DNA of 64,000 nucleotides, from positions 2,170,001 to 2,234,000 of the forward strand of contig NZ_JAGQAG010000001.1 of NCBI RefSeq assembly GCF_021405525.1. The letters are read 5' to 3'. Of the stretch, positions 44,733 to 54,960 are shown piece by piece. The DNA is from Ruegeria pomeroyi (lineage in GTDB: Bacteria > Pseudomonadota > Alphaproteobacteria > Rhodobacterales > Rhodobacteraceae). The translations under genes were made by a program, and so were the position numbers. The notes beneath the pieces were generated by a model. That model worked only from the letters and a program-made list of their open reading frames with translations. It did no database searches and was not told the origin of the DNA. Within the stretch, counting starts at the first letter, position 1, and every line of letters begins with the position of its first letter.

Positions 44733-45959
44733 TCAGAAAAATGCCTGCAAACCGGTCTGTGCCCGGCCCAGGATCAGGGCGTGCACGTCATGGGTGCCCT
44801 CATAGGTGTTCACCGTCTCCAGGTTCACCATGTGGCGGATCACCTGGAACTCCAGGCTGATGCCGTTGCCGCCATGCATGTCGCGCGCGTGGCGGGCGAT
44901 TTCCAGCGCCTTGCCGCAGTTGTTGCGCTTGACGATCGAGATCATCTCGGGCGCGGCATTGGCCTCGTCCATCAGACGGCCGACGCGCAGGCTGGCTTGC
45001 AGGCCCAGCGCGATCTCGGTCTGCATATTGGCCAGTTTCAACTGGAACAGCTGGGTCTGGGCCAGCGGGCGGTTGAACTGTTTGCGGTCCAGACCATACT
45101 GCCGCGCACCGTGCCAGCAGGCCTCGGCGGCGCCCATCACGCCCCAGCTGATGCCATAGCGGGCGCGGTTCAGACAGCCGAACGGGCCTTTCAGGCCCGA
45201 GACATGCGGCAACAGCGCCTCTTCGCCCACCTCGACACCGTCCATGACGATCTCGCCGGTGATCGAGGCGCGCAGCGACATCTTGTTCTCGATCTTGGGC
45301 GCGCTCAGCCCCTTCATGCCCTTTTCCAGCACAAAGCCGCGGATCTTGCCGTCATGCGCGTCCGACTTGGCCCAGACAACAAAAACATCGGCGATCGGCG
45401 CGTTCGAGATCCACATCTTGGTCCCGGTGAGCCGATACCCGCCCTCGGTCTTGACGGCGCGGGTCTTCATGCTGGCCGGGTCCGACCCGGCATCGGGTTC
45501 GGTCAGGCCAAAACAGCCGATCCATTCGCCGCTGGCCAGTTTCGGCAGGTATTTCATCCGCTGCTCTTCGCTGCCATAGGCATAGATCGGGTACATCACC
45601 AGCGAGCTTTGCACCGACATCATCGAGCGATAGCCGCTGTCGACCCGCTCGACCTCGCGCGCCACCAGGCCATAGGTCACATAGCCCGCGCCGATGCCGC
45701 CATATTGTTCAGGGATGGTGGTGCCCAGCAGGCCCATTTCACCCATCTCGCGAAAGATCTCGGGGTCGGTATGTTCGGTCTGGAAGGCTTGCGTGACGCG
45801 CGGTTGCAGCTTTTCCTGCGCATAGGCGCGGGCGGCGTCGGCGATCATGCGTTCGTCTTCGCTCAACTGGTCGGCCAGGCGGAACGGATCCTCCCAGTCG
45901 AAACCGCCCAGATCGGGCTTGTCCTTGTCACGCAGGGCGGGCTTGGCGGCGATATCCAT
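44733..45959 (-). CDS. gcdH: Glutaryl-CoA dehydrogenase
   Basis: Oxidises and decarboxylates glutaryl-CoA to crotonyl-CoA in lysine, tryptophan and aromatic degradation. The 408-residue protein starts [20 protein letters not shown] and carries [19 protein letters not shown] near residue 150, [20 protein letters not shown] near 178, and the family-specific C-terminal [18 protein letters not shown] with the catalytic Glu. That last motif separates GCDH from other acyl-CoA dehydrogenases. The ATG at 45959 was chosen; the longer frame overlaps the divergent regulator start. A LysR gene is divergent from it. Confidence 0.93.
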   Translation of the reverse strand: MDIAAKPALRDKDKPDLGGFDWEDPFRLADQLSEDERMIADAARAYAQEKLQPRVTQAFQTEHTDPEIFREMGEMGLLGTTIPEQYGGIGAGYVTYGLVAREVERVDSGYRSMMSVQSSLVMYPIYAYGSEEQRMKYLPKLASGEWIGCFGLTEPDAGSDPASMKTRAVKTEGGYRLTGTKMWISNAPIADVFVVWAKSDAHDGKIRGFVLEKGMKGLSAPKIENKMSLRASITGEIVMDGVEVGEEALLPHVSGLKGPFGCLNRARYGISWGVMGAAEACWHGARQYGLDRKQFNRPLAQTQLFQLKLANMQTEIALGLQASLRVGRLMDEANAAPEMISIVKRNNCGKALEIARHARDMHGGNGISLEFQVIRHMVNLETVNTYEGTHDVHALILGRAQTGLQAFF

Positions 45960-46057
45960 CGGAAAAACTCCTGAAATCCTGATTGGCCGCAAGATATCTT
46001 TCCCGAACCGCAAAATACAGCAAGACTTTTGCGGATTTTCATGAGTAAAACGCATAC

Positions 46058-46969
46058 ATGCTGACCTCACGCAAGTTCTTTCCGTCGATCTCCTCGTTGC
46101 GCGCGCTTGAGGCGCTGGACCGGCTCGGCTCGGCCTCGGCTGTGGCCGAGGAACTGGCGCTGACGCAAAGCGCGGTCAGCCGTCAGTTGCAGACGCTTGA
46201 GGGGCAGATGGGGGTGGAGCTGATCCGACGCGACCGCAAGCGGCTGTCGCTGACACCGGCGGCGCAGGATTACGTGACCGAGATCCGCGAGGCGCTGAAC
46301 CGGATCGCGCAAGCCTCGCTCAGGCTACAGGTGGCACCAGCGGGCGGCACCGTCAATCTGGCGATCCTGCCCACGTTCGGGATGCGTTGGCTGATGCCGC
46401 GCCTGCCCGAGTTCTCGCGCCTGCATCCGGATATCACCATCAACATGACCACCCGGCTGCGCCCGTTCAACTTTGCCACAGAGCCCTTTGATGCTGCGCT
46501 TCATTTTGGTGAACCGGACTGGCCAGGCACCGACCGGCTGCTGCTCAAGTCCGAGCGGGTGCTGCCTGTCTGTGCGCCCGGCCTTCTGCCACATGGCGCG
46601 CCGAAATCACCCGGCGACCTGCTGCGCCTGCCGCTGTTGCACATTCAGACCCGCCCGCGCGCCTGGCAGGATTGGTTTGCCCAGATGGGGGTCGCCTGCC
46701 CCGAAACGTTGCCCGGCACGCTTTACGACCAGTTCGCCACCATCGGACAGGCGGCGCTGCACGGGCTGGGGGTGGCGTTGTTGCCGAATTACGTGGTCGA
46801 ACAGGATCTGGCCACCGGACGACTGGTTGCCGCTTATCCTGACGCGGTCGAAACCTTGGGCGCCTATTACCTGGTCTGGCCGCGCGCGCGCGGCAACGAT
46901 CCGTCGCTGCGCGCCTTTCGCCACTGGCTGGCGGCACAGGCCGAGCCCGAGGAGGGCTTGCCGCGCTAG
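46058..46969 (+). CDS. LysR family regulator (GcvA-like), probable regulator of gcdH
   Basis: A 303-residue LysR-type protein with an N-terminal winged helix (about residues 5-65: [20 protein letters not shown], then [19 protein letters not shown]) and a periplasmic-binding-like effector domain (about 90-295). The family normally activates a divergently transcribed target, here gcdH, from a shared region of 98 nt, with glutaryl-CoA pathway intermediates as likely inducers. It ends 16 nt from the convergent phoB stop. Confidence 0.88.
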   Translation: MLTSRKFFPSISSLRALEALDRLGSASAVAEELALTQSAVSRQLQTLEGQMGVELIRRDRKRLSLTPAAQDYVTEIREALNRIAQASLRLQVAPAGGTVNLAILPTFGMRWLMPRLPEFSRLHPDITINMTTRLRPFNFATEPFDAALHFGEPDWPGTDRLLLKSERVLPVCAPGLLPHGAPKSPGDLLRLPLLHIQTRPRAWQDWFAQMGVACPETLPGTLYDQFATIGQAALHGLGVALLPNYVVEQDLATGRLVAAYPDAVETLGAYYLVWPRARGNDPSLRAFRHWLAAQAEPEEGLPR

Positions 46970-46985
46970 ACGCCCCCTGCCCGCC

Positions 46986-47675
46986 TCAGCCCAGCGCGTA
47001 ACCCGCGCCGCGCACCGTGCGCACCGGATCGTCTCCGCCATGCTGGGTCAGCGCCTTGCGCAGCCGTCCGATATGCACGTCGACCGTGCGGGTATCGACA
47101 TAGATGTCGCGCCCCCAGACCCGGTCCAGCAGTTGTTCGCGGCTCCAGACCCGGCCGGGTTTCTCCATGAAGGTCGACAGCAGCCGAAACTCGGTCGGGC
47201 CCAGCTTCAGCGGCTGGTCCGAGCGGCTGACCTTGTGGGTTTCGGCATCCAGAACGATATCCTCGTATTCCAGCCTGAGGCCCACGGTCGAGGGGCGGAC
47301 CCGGCGCAGCTGGCTGCGCACGCGGGCCATCAGCTCGACCACCGAATAGGGTTTGACCACGTAATCGTCGGCCCCGGTTTCCAGCCCGCGCACCTTGTCC
47401 ACCTCCTCGCTGCGTGCCGACAGCATGATGATGGGGATGCCGCGGGTCTCGGGCCGGGTCTTGAGCCGCCGACAGACCTCGATGCCACTCAGGTTCGGCA
47501 TCATCCAGTCCAGCACGATGATATCGGGCGTGTCTTCGTCCACCAGCAGCATCGCCTCCTCGCCGTTCTCGGCGCGGATCACGCGAAACCCCTCGGCCTC
47601 GAGATTATAGGCCAGCACCTCGCGCTGGGCCATTTCATCCTCGACCACCAGAACGCTGGGTTGATCGGCTGACAT
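46986..47675 (-). CDS. phoB: Phosphate regulon response regulator PhoB
   Basis: A 229-residue OmpR/PhoB-type response regulator. The receiver domain has the acidic pair VEDE (residues 11-14), phospho-acceptor D56 in VLDWMMPNLSG, and a Lys near residue 108 in DDYVVKPY; the C-terminal winged helix (about 130-229) has LKLGPTEFRLLSTFMEKPGR and YVDTRTVDVHIGRLRKAL. It activates promoters with 11-nt-spaced Pho half-sites such as those before pstS. Last gene of the pst-pho operon. Confidence 0.95.
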   Translation of the reverse strand: MSADQPSVLVVEDEMAQREVLAYNLEAEGFRVIRAENGEEAMLLVDEDTPDIIVLDWMMPNLSGIEVCRRLKTRPETRGIPIIMLSARSEEVDKVRGLETGADDYVVKPYSVVELMARVRSQLRRVRPSTVGLRLEYEDIVLDAETHKVSRSDQPLKLGPTEFRLLSTFMEKPGRVWSREQLLDRVWGRDIYVDTRTVDVHIGRLRKALTQHGGDDPVRTVRGAGYALG

Positions 47676-47690
47676 CTGTCCCGTGCCTCC

Positions 47691-48392
47691 TTATGCGGTG
47701 GTCGAGGTCACATCGCCCTTGGGGCGCATCTCGTCGGGGCGGTTCCCGGTAACGAGATAGACGACCTGCTCGGCGATCGAGGTGACATGGTCGCCCATGC
47801 GCTCGACATTCTTGGCGATGAAATGCAGGTGCATGCAGGGGGTGATGTTGCGCGGATCCTCGGCCATGAAGGTCAGGAACTGGCGGAACAGCGCGTTATA
47901 CATCTGGTCCACCTCGTGGTCACGCTCAATCACATCGGCGCCCAGCTCGGCGTCGCGCTGGATATAGGCATCCAGCGCATCCTTGAGCATCAGTTCGACC
48001 TCGCGCGCCATCCGGCGCAGGGCCGCGGCGCTGTCGCCCACCTGCGGCTGATCGACCAGCACCGTGGTCCGCTTGGCGATGTTCTTGGCATAATCCCCGA
48101 TCCGCTCCAGGTTCGAGGCGATTTTGAGCACCGTCAGCACCAGCCGCAAGTCGCCCGCCGTGGGCGCGCGCAGCGCGATCAGGCGCGCGGTTTCCTGGTT
48201 GATCAGCTCTTCGAGCGCGTCGATGGCCTTGTCGCCCGCGCGCACCTCGTTTGCCAGATCCGCGTCGCGGGTTTCCAGCGAGCGGGCCGAGGCCATGATC
48301 GCCGCCTCGACCAGGCCGCCCATCTTCATGATATGGGCCTGGATCGCCTCCAGATCCCGGTCATAGACCGAGGTGATATGTTGTTGAGCCAT
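47691..48392 (-). CDS. phoU: Phosphate signalling protein PhoU
   Basis: PhoU links the Pst transporter to the PhoR kinase and dampens Pho signalling when phosphate is plentiful. The 233-residue protein comprises two similar three-helix bundles; the metal-binding family motifs appear as NLERIGDYAKNIAKR near residue 80 and NVERMGDHVTSIAEQVVYL near 190. The ATG at 48392 starts MAQQHITSVYDRDLEAI. A longer in-frame extension would overlap pstB and is rejected. Lies 17 nt after pstB. Confidence 0.95.
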   Translation of the reverse strand: MAQQHITSVYDRDLEAIQAHIMKMGGLVEAAIMASARSLETRDADLANEVRAGDKAIDALEELINQETARLIALRAPTAGDLRLVLTVLKIASNLERIGDYAKNIAKRTTVLVDQPQVGDSAAALRRMAREVELMLKDALDAYIQRDAELGADVIERDHEVDQMYNALFRQFLTFMAEDPRNITPCMHLHFIAKNVERMGDHVTSIAEQVVYLVTGNRPDEMRPKGDVTSTTA

Positions 48393-48409
48393 GTGTCCTG
48401 CTCCTGTCC

Positions 48410-49207
48410 TCAGCCGATCCGGCCGGTGATATAGCTTTCGGTCCGGGGGTCTTCGGGATTGGTGAAGATCTGACCGGTTTCGCCGAATTCCACCAATTGG
48501 CCGAGGTGGAAAAAGGCGGTTTTCTGGCTGACCCGCGCGGCCTGCTGCATCGAGTGGGTGACGATCACCACCGAATAGTTCTGCCGCAGCTCGTCGATCA
48601 GTTCCTCGACCTGGGCGGTGGCGATGGGGTCGAGCGCCGAACAGGGCTCGTCCATCAACAGCACCTCGGGTTCGGTGGCGATGGCGCGGGCGATGCACAG
48701 GCGCTGTTGCTGGCCGCCCGACAGGCCGGTGCCCGGCGCGTCCAGCCGGTCCTTGACCTCGTCCCAGATGGCGCCGCGACGCAGCGCCTTTTCGACGATC
48801 TCGTCCATCTCGGCCCGGTTGCGGGCCAGACCGTGGATGCGCGGGCCATAGGCCACGTTGTCATAGATCGACTTGGGGAACGGGTTGGGTTTCTGAAACA
48901 CCATGCCGACCTTGGCGCGCAACTGCACCGGATCGACCCGCTTGTCATAGATATCCTCGCCGTCCAGCATGAACGAGCCCTCGACCCGCGCCCCGGCGAT
49001 GGTGTCGTTCATCCGGTTCAGACAGCGCAGGAAAGTCGACTTGCCGCAGCCCGAGGGACCGATAAAGGCGGTCACGGTCTTGTCCTCGATATCGACATTC
49101 ACGTTCTTGATGGCGTGGGTGTCGCCGTAATAGACGTGGCAGTCCCGGCACTCCATCTTGGTTTGCTTGATTTCCACGGCTCTCTCCACTCGGGACATAT
49201 CGTTCAT
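48410..49207 (-). CDS. pstB: Phosphate ABC transporter ATP-binding protein PstB
   Basis: ATPase of the high-affinity phosphate importer, 265 residues. It has Walker [10 protein letters not shown] near residue 50, the signature [15 protein letters not shown] near residue 160, Walker [13 protein letters not shown] near 185, and a switch His in [13 protein letters not shown]. The chosen ATG at 49207 ([13 protein letters not shown]) follows AAGGAGG. Slightly longer at the N-terminus than the E. coli protein. Operon order pstC-pstA-pstB-phoU is standard. Confidence 0.96.
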   Translation of the reverse strand: MNDMSRVERAVEIKQTKMECRDCHVYYGDTHAIKNVNVDIEDKTVTAFIGPSGCGKSTFLRCLNRMNDTIAGARVEGSFMLDGEDIYDKRVDPVQLRAKVGMVFQKPNPFPKSIYDNVAYGPRIHGLARNRAEMDEIVEKALRRGAIWDEVKDRLDAPGTGLSGGQQQRLCIARAIATEPEVLLMDEPCSALDPIATAQVEELIDELRQNYSVVIVTHSMQQAARVSQKTAFFHLGQLVEFGETGQIFTNPEDPRTESYITGRIG

Positions 49208-49220
49208 TGTCTGCCTCCTT

Positions 49221-50573
49221 CTACCAGCGGCGTTCAAAGCGGCGGCGCAGGATCACGGCCAGCGTATTCATGGTGACGAGGAACACCAAGAGGATGATGA
49301 TGCCCCCCCAGGCGCGTTCGTAAAAGGCCGGGTCGGCCCGTTTGGCCCATTCATAGATCTGGGCGGGCATGGCCGAGTTCGGCGACAGCAAGCCCGCGGC
49401 GATCCCGTCGGGCGGGTTCGAGGCGATGAAGCCCACCATGCCGATCAGCAGGAGCGGCGCGGTTTCCCCCAGCGCCTGCGCCAGGCCGATGATGGTGCCG
49501 GTCAGGATGCCGGGCGCGGCCAGCGGCAGCACGTGGTGGAAAACCGCCTGCATCTTCGAGGCCCCGACCCCCAGCGCCGCATCGCGGATCGAGGGCGGCA
49601 CCGATTTCAGCGAGGCGCGGGTCGAGATGATGATGGTGGGCAGGGTCATCAGCGTCAGCACCAGACCGCCCACCAGCGGCGCCGACATGGGCAGGTGCAT
49701 GTAGTTGATGAAGACCGCCAGGCCCAGGATACCGAACACGATCGAGGGCACCGCGGCCAGGTTCGAGATATTCACCTCGATCACGTCGGTCAGCCAGTTC
49801 TTGGGCGCAAATTCCTCAAGATAGATCGAGGCGGCCACACCGATGGGTAGCGCCAGCACCAGCACCACCAGCATCATGAACAGCGAGCCGACCATCGACA
49901 CGCCCATGCCGGCGGCCTCGGGCCGCTGATCCGAGGCGTCCGAGCCCAGGATGAAATCGAGGTTGAAGGTCTTCCTGATCATGCCCGCCGCGATCAGCTG
50001 ATCGACGAAATCCAGCTGCTCGGCGCTGATCGACTTGTCATTGGCGATGCTCTCGCGGGTGACGCGGCCCTTGAGATAGCCATCGACCCGCGAATTGGCC
50101 AGAAAGCGAAAGCTGACGGTCTGGCCGATCCGGCTCGGGTCGGCCAGAACATAGTCACGCAGCTGCGCGGCAGCGCTTTTCGACAGGATGGCGGCCTGAT
50201 CCTTGGGCTTCAGCGCGGTTTCGATCCCGGCCTTTTGCGCGGCGGTTTCAAAGGCCGCGTTGATCAGCGGCGTATAGCCGAAGGTCGAGACCTTCTTGAT
50301 CGCCTCGATATCGCGGGTGCCTTTCTTGTCGAGCTTGTTCTCCAGCAGCTCCACATCCAGCGTCACAAAGGTCTGGGTATAGGCGCCGGTGCCGCGCGAG
50401 ACGATGGTAACGACCAGCACCACCAGCATCAGAAGGCCGATCAGGATGGCGCCGATGCCATAGGCGCGGAACCGGGCCTCGGCACGGTTGCGGCGGCGGG
50501 TGCGTGCGTCCAGCGTCAGCAGCGACCCGCCATGGCGGCGGCCGGGGGCGGCATCGGGGGTAAGGTCGGTCAT
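49221..50573 (-). CDS. pstA: Phosphate ABC transporter permease PstA with DUF3333 N-terminal region
   Basis: Inner-membrane permease of the Pst system, 450 residues, about 150 more than E. coli PstA. The extra part is an N-terminal region with one hydrophobic segment (about residues 37-60) and a soluble part (about 65-200, DUF3333-like). The C-terminal permease domain contains [20 protein letters not shown] and the EAA-type loop around [21 protein letters not shown] near residue 325. The ATG overlaps the pstC stop (ATGA). The role of the extension is unknown. Confidence 0.93.
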   Translation of the reverse strand: MTDLTPDAAPGRRHGGSLLTLDARTRRRNRAEARFRAYGIGAILIGLLMLVVLVVTIVSRGTGAYTQTFVTLDVELLENKLDKKGTRDIEAIKKVSTFGYTPLINAAFETAAQKAGIETALKPKDQAAILSKSAAAQLRDYVLADPSRIGQTVSFRFLANSRVDGYLKGRVTRESIANDKSISAEQLDFVDQLIAAGMIRKTFNLDFILGSDASDQRPEAAGMGVSMVGSLFMMLVVLVLALPIGVAASIYLEEFAPKNWLTDVIEVNISNLAAVPSIVFGILGLAVFINYMHLPMSAPLVGGLVLTLMTLPTIIISTRASLKSVPPSIRDAALGVGASKMQAVFHHVLPLAAPGILTGTIIGLAQALGETAPLLLIGMVGFIASNPPDGIAAGLLSPNSAMPAQIYEWAKRADPAFYERAWGGIIILLVFLVTMNTLAVILRRRFERRW

Positions 50574-52045
50574 TCGTACTGCTCCCGGTATTTGCGCACG
50601 ATATAGAGCGCCAGGACATTGAGCCCCAGCGTCAGGACAAACAGGGTCAGGCCCAGGGCAAAGGCCACCAGCGTTTCGGGACTGGCGAAATCCGTGTCCC
50701 CGGTCAGCTGGCTGACGATGCGGGTGGTGATGGTGGTCATCGATTCCAGCGGGTTGAGCGAGAATTTGGCAATCGCCCCTGCCCCCATCACCACGATCAT
50801 GGTCTCGCCGATGGCGCGCGAGGCGGCCAGCAGGACGGCGCCCACGATGCCCGGCAGCGCGGCGGGCAACACCACGCTGCGCACGGTCTCGGACCGGGTC
50901 GCGCCCAGCCCCAGCGAGCCGTCGCGCATGGATTGCGGCACCGCGTTGATGATATCGTCGCTCAGCGAACTGACAAAGGGGATCAGCATGATGCCCATCA
51001 CCACACCGGCGGTCAGCACCGAGGTGGCACCGGCCATCCAGTCGACCCCCAGCGCGCCGCCCTTGCCAAAGATATCGGCCAGCATCGGCCCCACGGTGAG
51101 CAGCGCGAACAGGCCATAGACGATAGTCGGGATACCGGCGAGGATTTCAAGCAGCGGCTTGGCGAAGCTGCGGGTCGCCTTGCCGGCATATTCCGAAAGG
51201 TAGATCGCCGCGAACAGGCCGATCGGCACCGAAACCAGCAGCGCGATCAGCGAGATATAGAGCGTGCCCCACAACAGCGGCAGGATCGACAACTCGCTGT
51301 CGCCGCGAAAGTTGGGCGCCCAGGTGCTGCCAAAGAAGAAGTCGCGCCAGTCGTGCAGGCCAAAGAAGTTTGCCGTCTCGAACAGCATCGACAACACGAT
51401 GCCGATGGTGGTCAGGATGGCCAGCGATGCGGCAAGGATCAGCAGCGCCAGAACCCCGCGTTCGACCACGTTGCGGGCGCGGTAATCGCGGTGGGTGCGG
51501 GCATAGGACCAGGCCAGACCGGCCAGTGACAGGCCCGCAACCACGGCTGCCATTACCAGCGTGCCCGTATGGCTGAGCGCGCGATAACTGCGTGCCGCCG
51601 CCAGGACCTCGGGGCGCACATCCGAACCCAGCGCCACACCGACCTCGCCCAGCCGGGCGCGGATGTCGGAACTTCCGGCCTTCAGCGCACCGACCTCGGC
51701 CTCGCTCAGCGCGCCCTGCCCCACGGCGATATCCAGACCCTCGGCCACGCGGCGCACATCGGACATGACCAGATCGCGGGTCAGGTCGGCGGGAATGCTG
51801 TCCTCGGGGAGCAGCGAGGACACGCGGGTGTCGATCAGCATCGGCTGCGCCAGAAGCCAGACCGCCAGAACGCCAAGCGCCGGAACCAGCCCGCTGAGGG
51901 CCACGTTCAACCCGTAATAGACCGGCAGCGAATGCAGCTTGCGGGGGTCGCCACCGGCGGATTTCAACGCCCGTGCGCGACCGGCGAAAAATCCAAGGGT
52001 GGAAAGCAGGAGGAGGAACAGCACCAGCCAGAGGGTCGGCATCAC
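50570..52045 (-). CDS. pstC: Phosphate ABC transporter permease PstC with long N-terminal region
   Basis: Inner-membrane permease of the Pst system, 491 residues against about 320 in E. coli. The N-terminal 200 or so residues hold two or three hydrophobic helices (about 1-20, 45-70, 150-172) and a soluble region (about 80-145). The permease domain follows (about 215-490), with YLSEYAGKATRSFAKPLLEI and the EAA-type loop GSLGLGATRSETVRSVVLP near residue 380. Lies after a hairpin separating it from pstS. Confidence 0.93.
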   Translation of the reverse strand: MMPTLWLVLFLLLLSTLGFFAGRARALKSAGGDPRKLHSLPVYYGLNVALSGLVPALGVLAVWLLAQPMLIDTRVSSLLPEDSIPADLTRDLVMSDVRRVAEGLDIAVGQGALSEAEVGALKAGSSDIRARLGEVGVALGSDVRPEVLAAARSYRALSHTGTLVMAAVVAGLSLAGLAWSYARTHRDYRARNVVERGVLALLILAASLAILTTIGIVLSMLFETANFFGLHDWRDFFFGSTWAPNFRGDSELSILPLLWGTLYISLIALLVSVPIGLFAAIYLSEYAGKATRSFAKPLLEILAGIPTIVYGLFALLTVGPMLADIFGKGGALGVDWMAGATSVLTAGVVMGIMLIPFVSSLSDDIINAVPQSMRDGSLGLGATRSETVRSVVLPAALPGIVGAVLLAASRAIGETMIVVMGAGAIAKFSLNPLESMTTITTRIVSQLTGDTDFASPETLVAFALGLTLFVLTLGLNVLALYIVRKYREQYE

Positions 52046-52072
52046 AAAGCGTCCGTCATCTGAGGATCAAAA

Positions 52073-52098
52073 GCCGGGGCGAACATTGTCGCCCCGGC
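52073..52098 (-). terminator. Hairpin between pstS and pstC (partial terminator)
   Basis: On the minus strand, a perfect 10-bp stem (GCCGGGGCGA with TCGCCCCGGC) is followed by TTTTG. Such a leaky terminator would let the binding protein be made in excess over the permeases. Confidence 0.7.
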
Positions 52099-52122
52099 GG
52101 GTATCACGATCTGGGTCAACCC

Positions 52123-53163
52123 TTAGGAGTTGCCGCCCATGACCTTTTCGTCAGCCACGGCTTCCTGAGTCTCGACCAGTTCCGGGTCCGAGACCAGGCC
52201 ATATTCGGCCAGCGGGCCATCGGGGCCTGCGATCTCGTCGGCGATGAAGAATTCGGCATATTCCTTCAGGCCGGGGATCACGCCGATATGCGCCTTCTTG
52301 ACGTAGAAGTAGAGCGGGCGCGACACCGGGTATTCACCGGTTGCGATGCTCTCGGTCGAGGGCACGACGCCCGACATGGTCGCCACTTGCAGCTTGTCGG
52401 TGTTGTTCTCGTAGAAGGCCAGGCCAAAGACGCCGATGCCGTCCTTGTTCGATTCGATGCGGGCCAGCGTTTCGGTATAGTCGCCGTCGATATCAACCGA
52501 CACACCGTCGGTGCGCAGCGCGATACAGGCTTTCTCGGCGGCTTTCTTGTCGTCGCCATTGGCGGCCTTGAAGGCTTCGAAGGCACCGGTTTCCTCGCAA
52601 CCTGCCAGGATCACCTTTTCTTCGAACACTTCGCGGGTGCCGTGCTTGGTGCCCGGGATGAAGGCCTGGATCGGCTGCGCCGGGAAGGCGGCGTTCACGT
52701 CGGCCCAGGTGCTGTTGGGGTTGTCGACCAGCTGGCCGTCGACCAGGATCTTGTCGGACAGGGCCAGGAACCAGTCGGCCGGAGTGAATTCAAACCCGTT
52801 GCCACCGATGTCGCTGGCAAACACGATGCCGTCATAGCCGATGCGGACCTCGATGATGTCGGTCACGCCGTTCTCGGCGCAGACGGCGATTTCCTTGTCC
52901 TTGATCTTGCGCGAGGCATTGGCCACGTCGATGGTGTTTTCGCCCACACCCTCGCAGAAGCGCTTGAGGCCAGCGGACGAGCCGCCCGATTCCACGACCG
53001 GGGTCGGGAAGTCGAAGTTTTCGCCAAAGGCTTCGGCGACGATCGAGGCGTAGGGCAGAACGGTCGAAGACCCGGCCACCTGGACCTGGTCGCGCGCGGT
53101 GGCGGCGGTGGCCGAAACAGCAGCAATTGCCAGGGCCGAAGCCGACAGTTTCACAAAGGACAT
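52123..53163 (-). CDS. pstS: Phosphate ABC transporter substrate-binding protein PstS
   Basis: Periplasmic phosphate receptor of 346 residues with a signal peptide (about residues 1-23, ending TAATA). The mature part begins VQVAGSSTVLPYASIVAEAF, with the phosphate-binding SSTV loop, and has VESGGSSAGLKRFCEGVG near residue 57 and the PGTKHGTREVFEEKV binding segment near 165. The length and the VESGGS variant resemble the PstS of marine alphaproteobacteria. Preceded by two Pho-box arrays. Confidence 0.95.
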   Translation of the reverse strand: MSFVKLSASALAIAAVSATAATARDQVQVAGSSTVLPYASIVAEAFGENFDFPTPVVESGGSSAGLKRFCEGVGENTIDVANASRKIKDKEIAVCAENGVTDIIEVRIGYDGIVFASDIGGNGFEFTPADWFLALSDKILVDGQLVDNPNSTWADVNAAFPAQPIQAFIPGTKHGTREVFEEKVILAGCEETGAFEAFKAANGDDKKAAEKACIALRTDGVSVDIDGDYTETLARIESNKDGIGVFGLAFYENNTDKLQVATMSGVVPSTESIATGEYPVSRPLYFYVKKAHIGVIPGLKEYAEFFIADEIAGPDGPLAEYGLVSDPELVETQEAVADEKVMGGNS

Positions 53164-53246
53164 TGCAGTCTCCTTGACAGCGGTAATCTAGCGATCATCC
53201 CCATGATGACCTTGGCCGACTTCTAGGGGTCGCGCATGAGGCTTTT

Positions 53247-53331
53247 GTGACGGCCATGTAACAGGGATATGACAAAGCCCGGATTTGTGACGGCAAGTTT
53301 GCATGACAGCCATGTAAAGGCCGCATGACAG
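53247..53331 (-). promoter_or_regulatory. Two Pho-box arrays (seven half-sites) upstream of pstS
   Basis: Plus-strand complements of PhoB half-sites start at 53247, 53258 and 53269 (GTGACGG, GTAACAG, ATGACAA) and at 53303, 53314 and 53325 (ATGACAG, GTAAAGG, ATGACAG). Each trio has exact 11-nt spacing. An extra GTGACGG starts at 53287. On the minus strand these read CTGTCAT-like, oriented toward pstS. Confidence 0.85.
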
Positions 53332-53374
53332 CCGGGGGCTATCGGCGATGACCGTCCCGGCGACTGGCTTGGCG

Positions 53375-54421
53375 CTATTTCGGTAGAATCACGGTAAAGG
53401 TGGTACCGCTGCCCAGCGTACTTTCCACCCGCATCCGGCCACGATGGCGGTTGACGATATGCTTGACGATGGCCAGCCCCAGCCCGGTGCCGCCCTTCTG
53501 CCGCGAGCGGTGGCTGTCGGCGCGATAGAAGCGCTCGGTCAGGCGCGGCAGGTGGACCGGATCGATACCTGCGCCTTTGTCCGACACCTGGATACGGGCG
53601 GCGGGGCCGCGCACAGCGGGATCACGCTCGGCCTCGCTGAGGGTAACGCGCACCTCGCCGCCGCTGCCGCCATATTTGATCGCGTTCTCGATCAGGTTGG
53701 TCAGGACCTGGCGGATCTGGTCCTCGTCCCCGGTCACGTTGACCGGCGTTTCGGGGCCGGTGCTGTGCAGTTCGACCCCTGCCTCGGTTGCCAGCGGGCG
53801 CAGCGAATTGAGGGTCGAGGCGATCTGCGCCGTTAGATCCACCGCGCCACGGGGGCGGATCCGCTCTTCGCTTTCGACCCGGTTGAGTGACAGCAGGTCA
53901 CCCACCAGCCGGTTCATCCGGCCCGCCTCCTGCTCCATGATGCCCAGGAAACGGTCCTGGGCTGCGGGGTCGTTGCGCGCCGGGCCGCGCAGGGTTTCGA
54001 TGAAGCCCATGATCGCGGTCAGCGGCGTGCGCAGCTCGTGGCTGACATTGGCGACGAAATCGCGCCGCATCTGCCCTGCCTGCTCCATCGGGGTGACGTC
54101 GGCAAAGCTGACCAGCACCGCGCCGCCCGCCACCGCGCCGATCCCGTTCACATAGCGGCAGGTCACCTCGAACGTGGTGTCCTGTGCGCCGTCGTTGGCC
54201 AGATGGCGGCTGCGGCTGGGCCCCTTGTCGCGCAACGCCCGCTCGATTGCCTCGATCACCTGCGGCTGGCGCAGGATGGTGGCATAGTGCCGCCCGACGA
54301 TCTGCTGACCCAACAGCGTCTGCGCCTCGGTATTGGCGGCGATGATGCGTTCGGACTGGTCGACCAGCAGCGCCGCCAGCGGCATCGCGGCCAGGAAATC
54401 ATGGTTCAGTGCGTCGCTCAT
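53375..54421 (-). CDS. phoR: Phosphate regulon sensor kinase PhoR, without membrane segment
   Basis: Histidine kinase of 348 residues: a PAS domain (about 12-110), dimerisation and phospho-acceptor domain with VSHELRTPLTAIMGF (H128), and an ATPase domain with NLIENAIKYG near residue 235, DKGAGID near 270, and GTGLGLAIVKHI near 310. E. coli PhoR has N-terminal membrane helices; here the PAS domain starts within the first 15 residues and no helix is present, so the kinase is probably soluble and must rely on PhoU/PstB contact. The ATG at 54421 is the only start that does not run into the upstream gene. Confidence 0.92.
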   Translation of the reverse strand: MSDALNHDFLAAMPLAALLVDQSERIIAANTEAQTLLGQQIVGRHYATILRQPQVIEAIERALRDKGPSRSRHLANDGAQDTTFEVTCRYVNGIGAVAGGAVLVSFADVTPMEQAGQMRRDFVANVSHELRTPLTAIMGFIETLRGPARNDPAAQDRFLGIMEQEAGRMNRLVGDLLSLNRVESEERIRPRGAVDLTAQIASTLNSLRPLATEAGVELHSTGPETPVNVTGDEDQIRQVLTNLIENAIKYGGSGGEVRVTLSEAERDPAVRGPAARIQVSDKGAGIDPVHLPRLTERFYRADSHRSRQKGGTGLGLAIVKHIVNRHRGRMRVESTLGSGTTFTVILPK

Positions 54422-54435
54422 GGCAGCGGTCGGGA

Positions 54436-54960
54436 TCAGTCGACAGCGACCATCGTGTCGCGGAACCGGCGCATGTTGTCCTGATAGTGCTTCGCACTCC
54501 AGGCGATGCGGGCCACAGCGGCCTCGTCCAGCTGGCGCACCACCTTGCCGGGCGCCCCCATCACCAGCGAGTTGTCGGGGATTTCTTTGTTCTCGGTGAT
54601 CAGCGCCCCCGCCCCGATCAGGCAGTTGCGGCCGATCCTGGCGCCGTTCAGCACCGTCGCGCCCATGCCGATCAGCGAGTTTTCCCCGATGGTGCAGCCA
54701 TGAAGCATGACCTTGTGGCCGATGGTGCAATTCGCCCCGATGGTCAGGGGATAGCCCGCGTCGATATGCATGACGCAGTTTTCCTGCACGTTACTGCCCT
54801 GCCCGATCCGGATCTCTTCGTGATCGGCGCGGATGGTGCAGCCGAACCAGACCGAGGCGCCCTCTTCCAGCACCACCTTGCCGATCAGGTTGGCATCGGG
54901 GGCGACCCAGGTGTCGGGATGGATTTCGGGGCGGTGTTCGCCCAGGGCATAGATGGTCAT
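54436..54960 (-). CDS. Gamma carbonic anhydrase family protein
   Basis: Left-handed beta-helix hexapeptide-repeat protein of 174 residues. Repeats of the type [LIV]-G-x4 span most of the chain ([40 protein letters not shown]), and metal-ligand histidines are in NCVMHIDAG near residue 64, [10 protein letters not shown] near 80-87. The length matches YrdA/PaaY/CaiE-type proteins, for which carbonic anhydrase or thioesterase activity is shown only in some. The start overlaps the gmk stop by 4 nt. Confidence 0.87.
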   Translation of the reverse strand: MTIYALGEHRPEIHPDTWVAPDANLIGKVVLEEGASVWFGCTIRADHEEIRIGQGSNVQENCVMHIDAGYPLTIGANCTIGHKVMLHGCTIGENSLIGMGATVLNGARIGRNCLIGAGALITENKEIPDNSLVMGAPGKVVRQLDEAAVARIAWSAKHYQDNMRRFRDTMVAVD

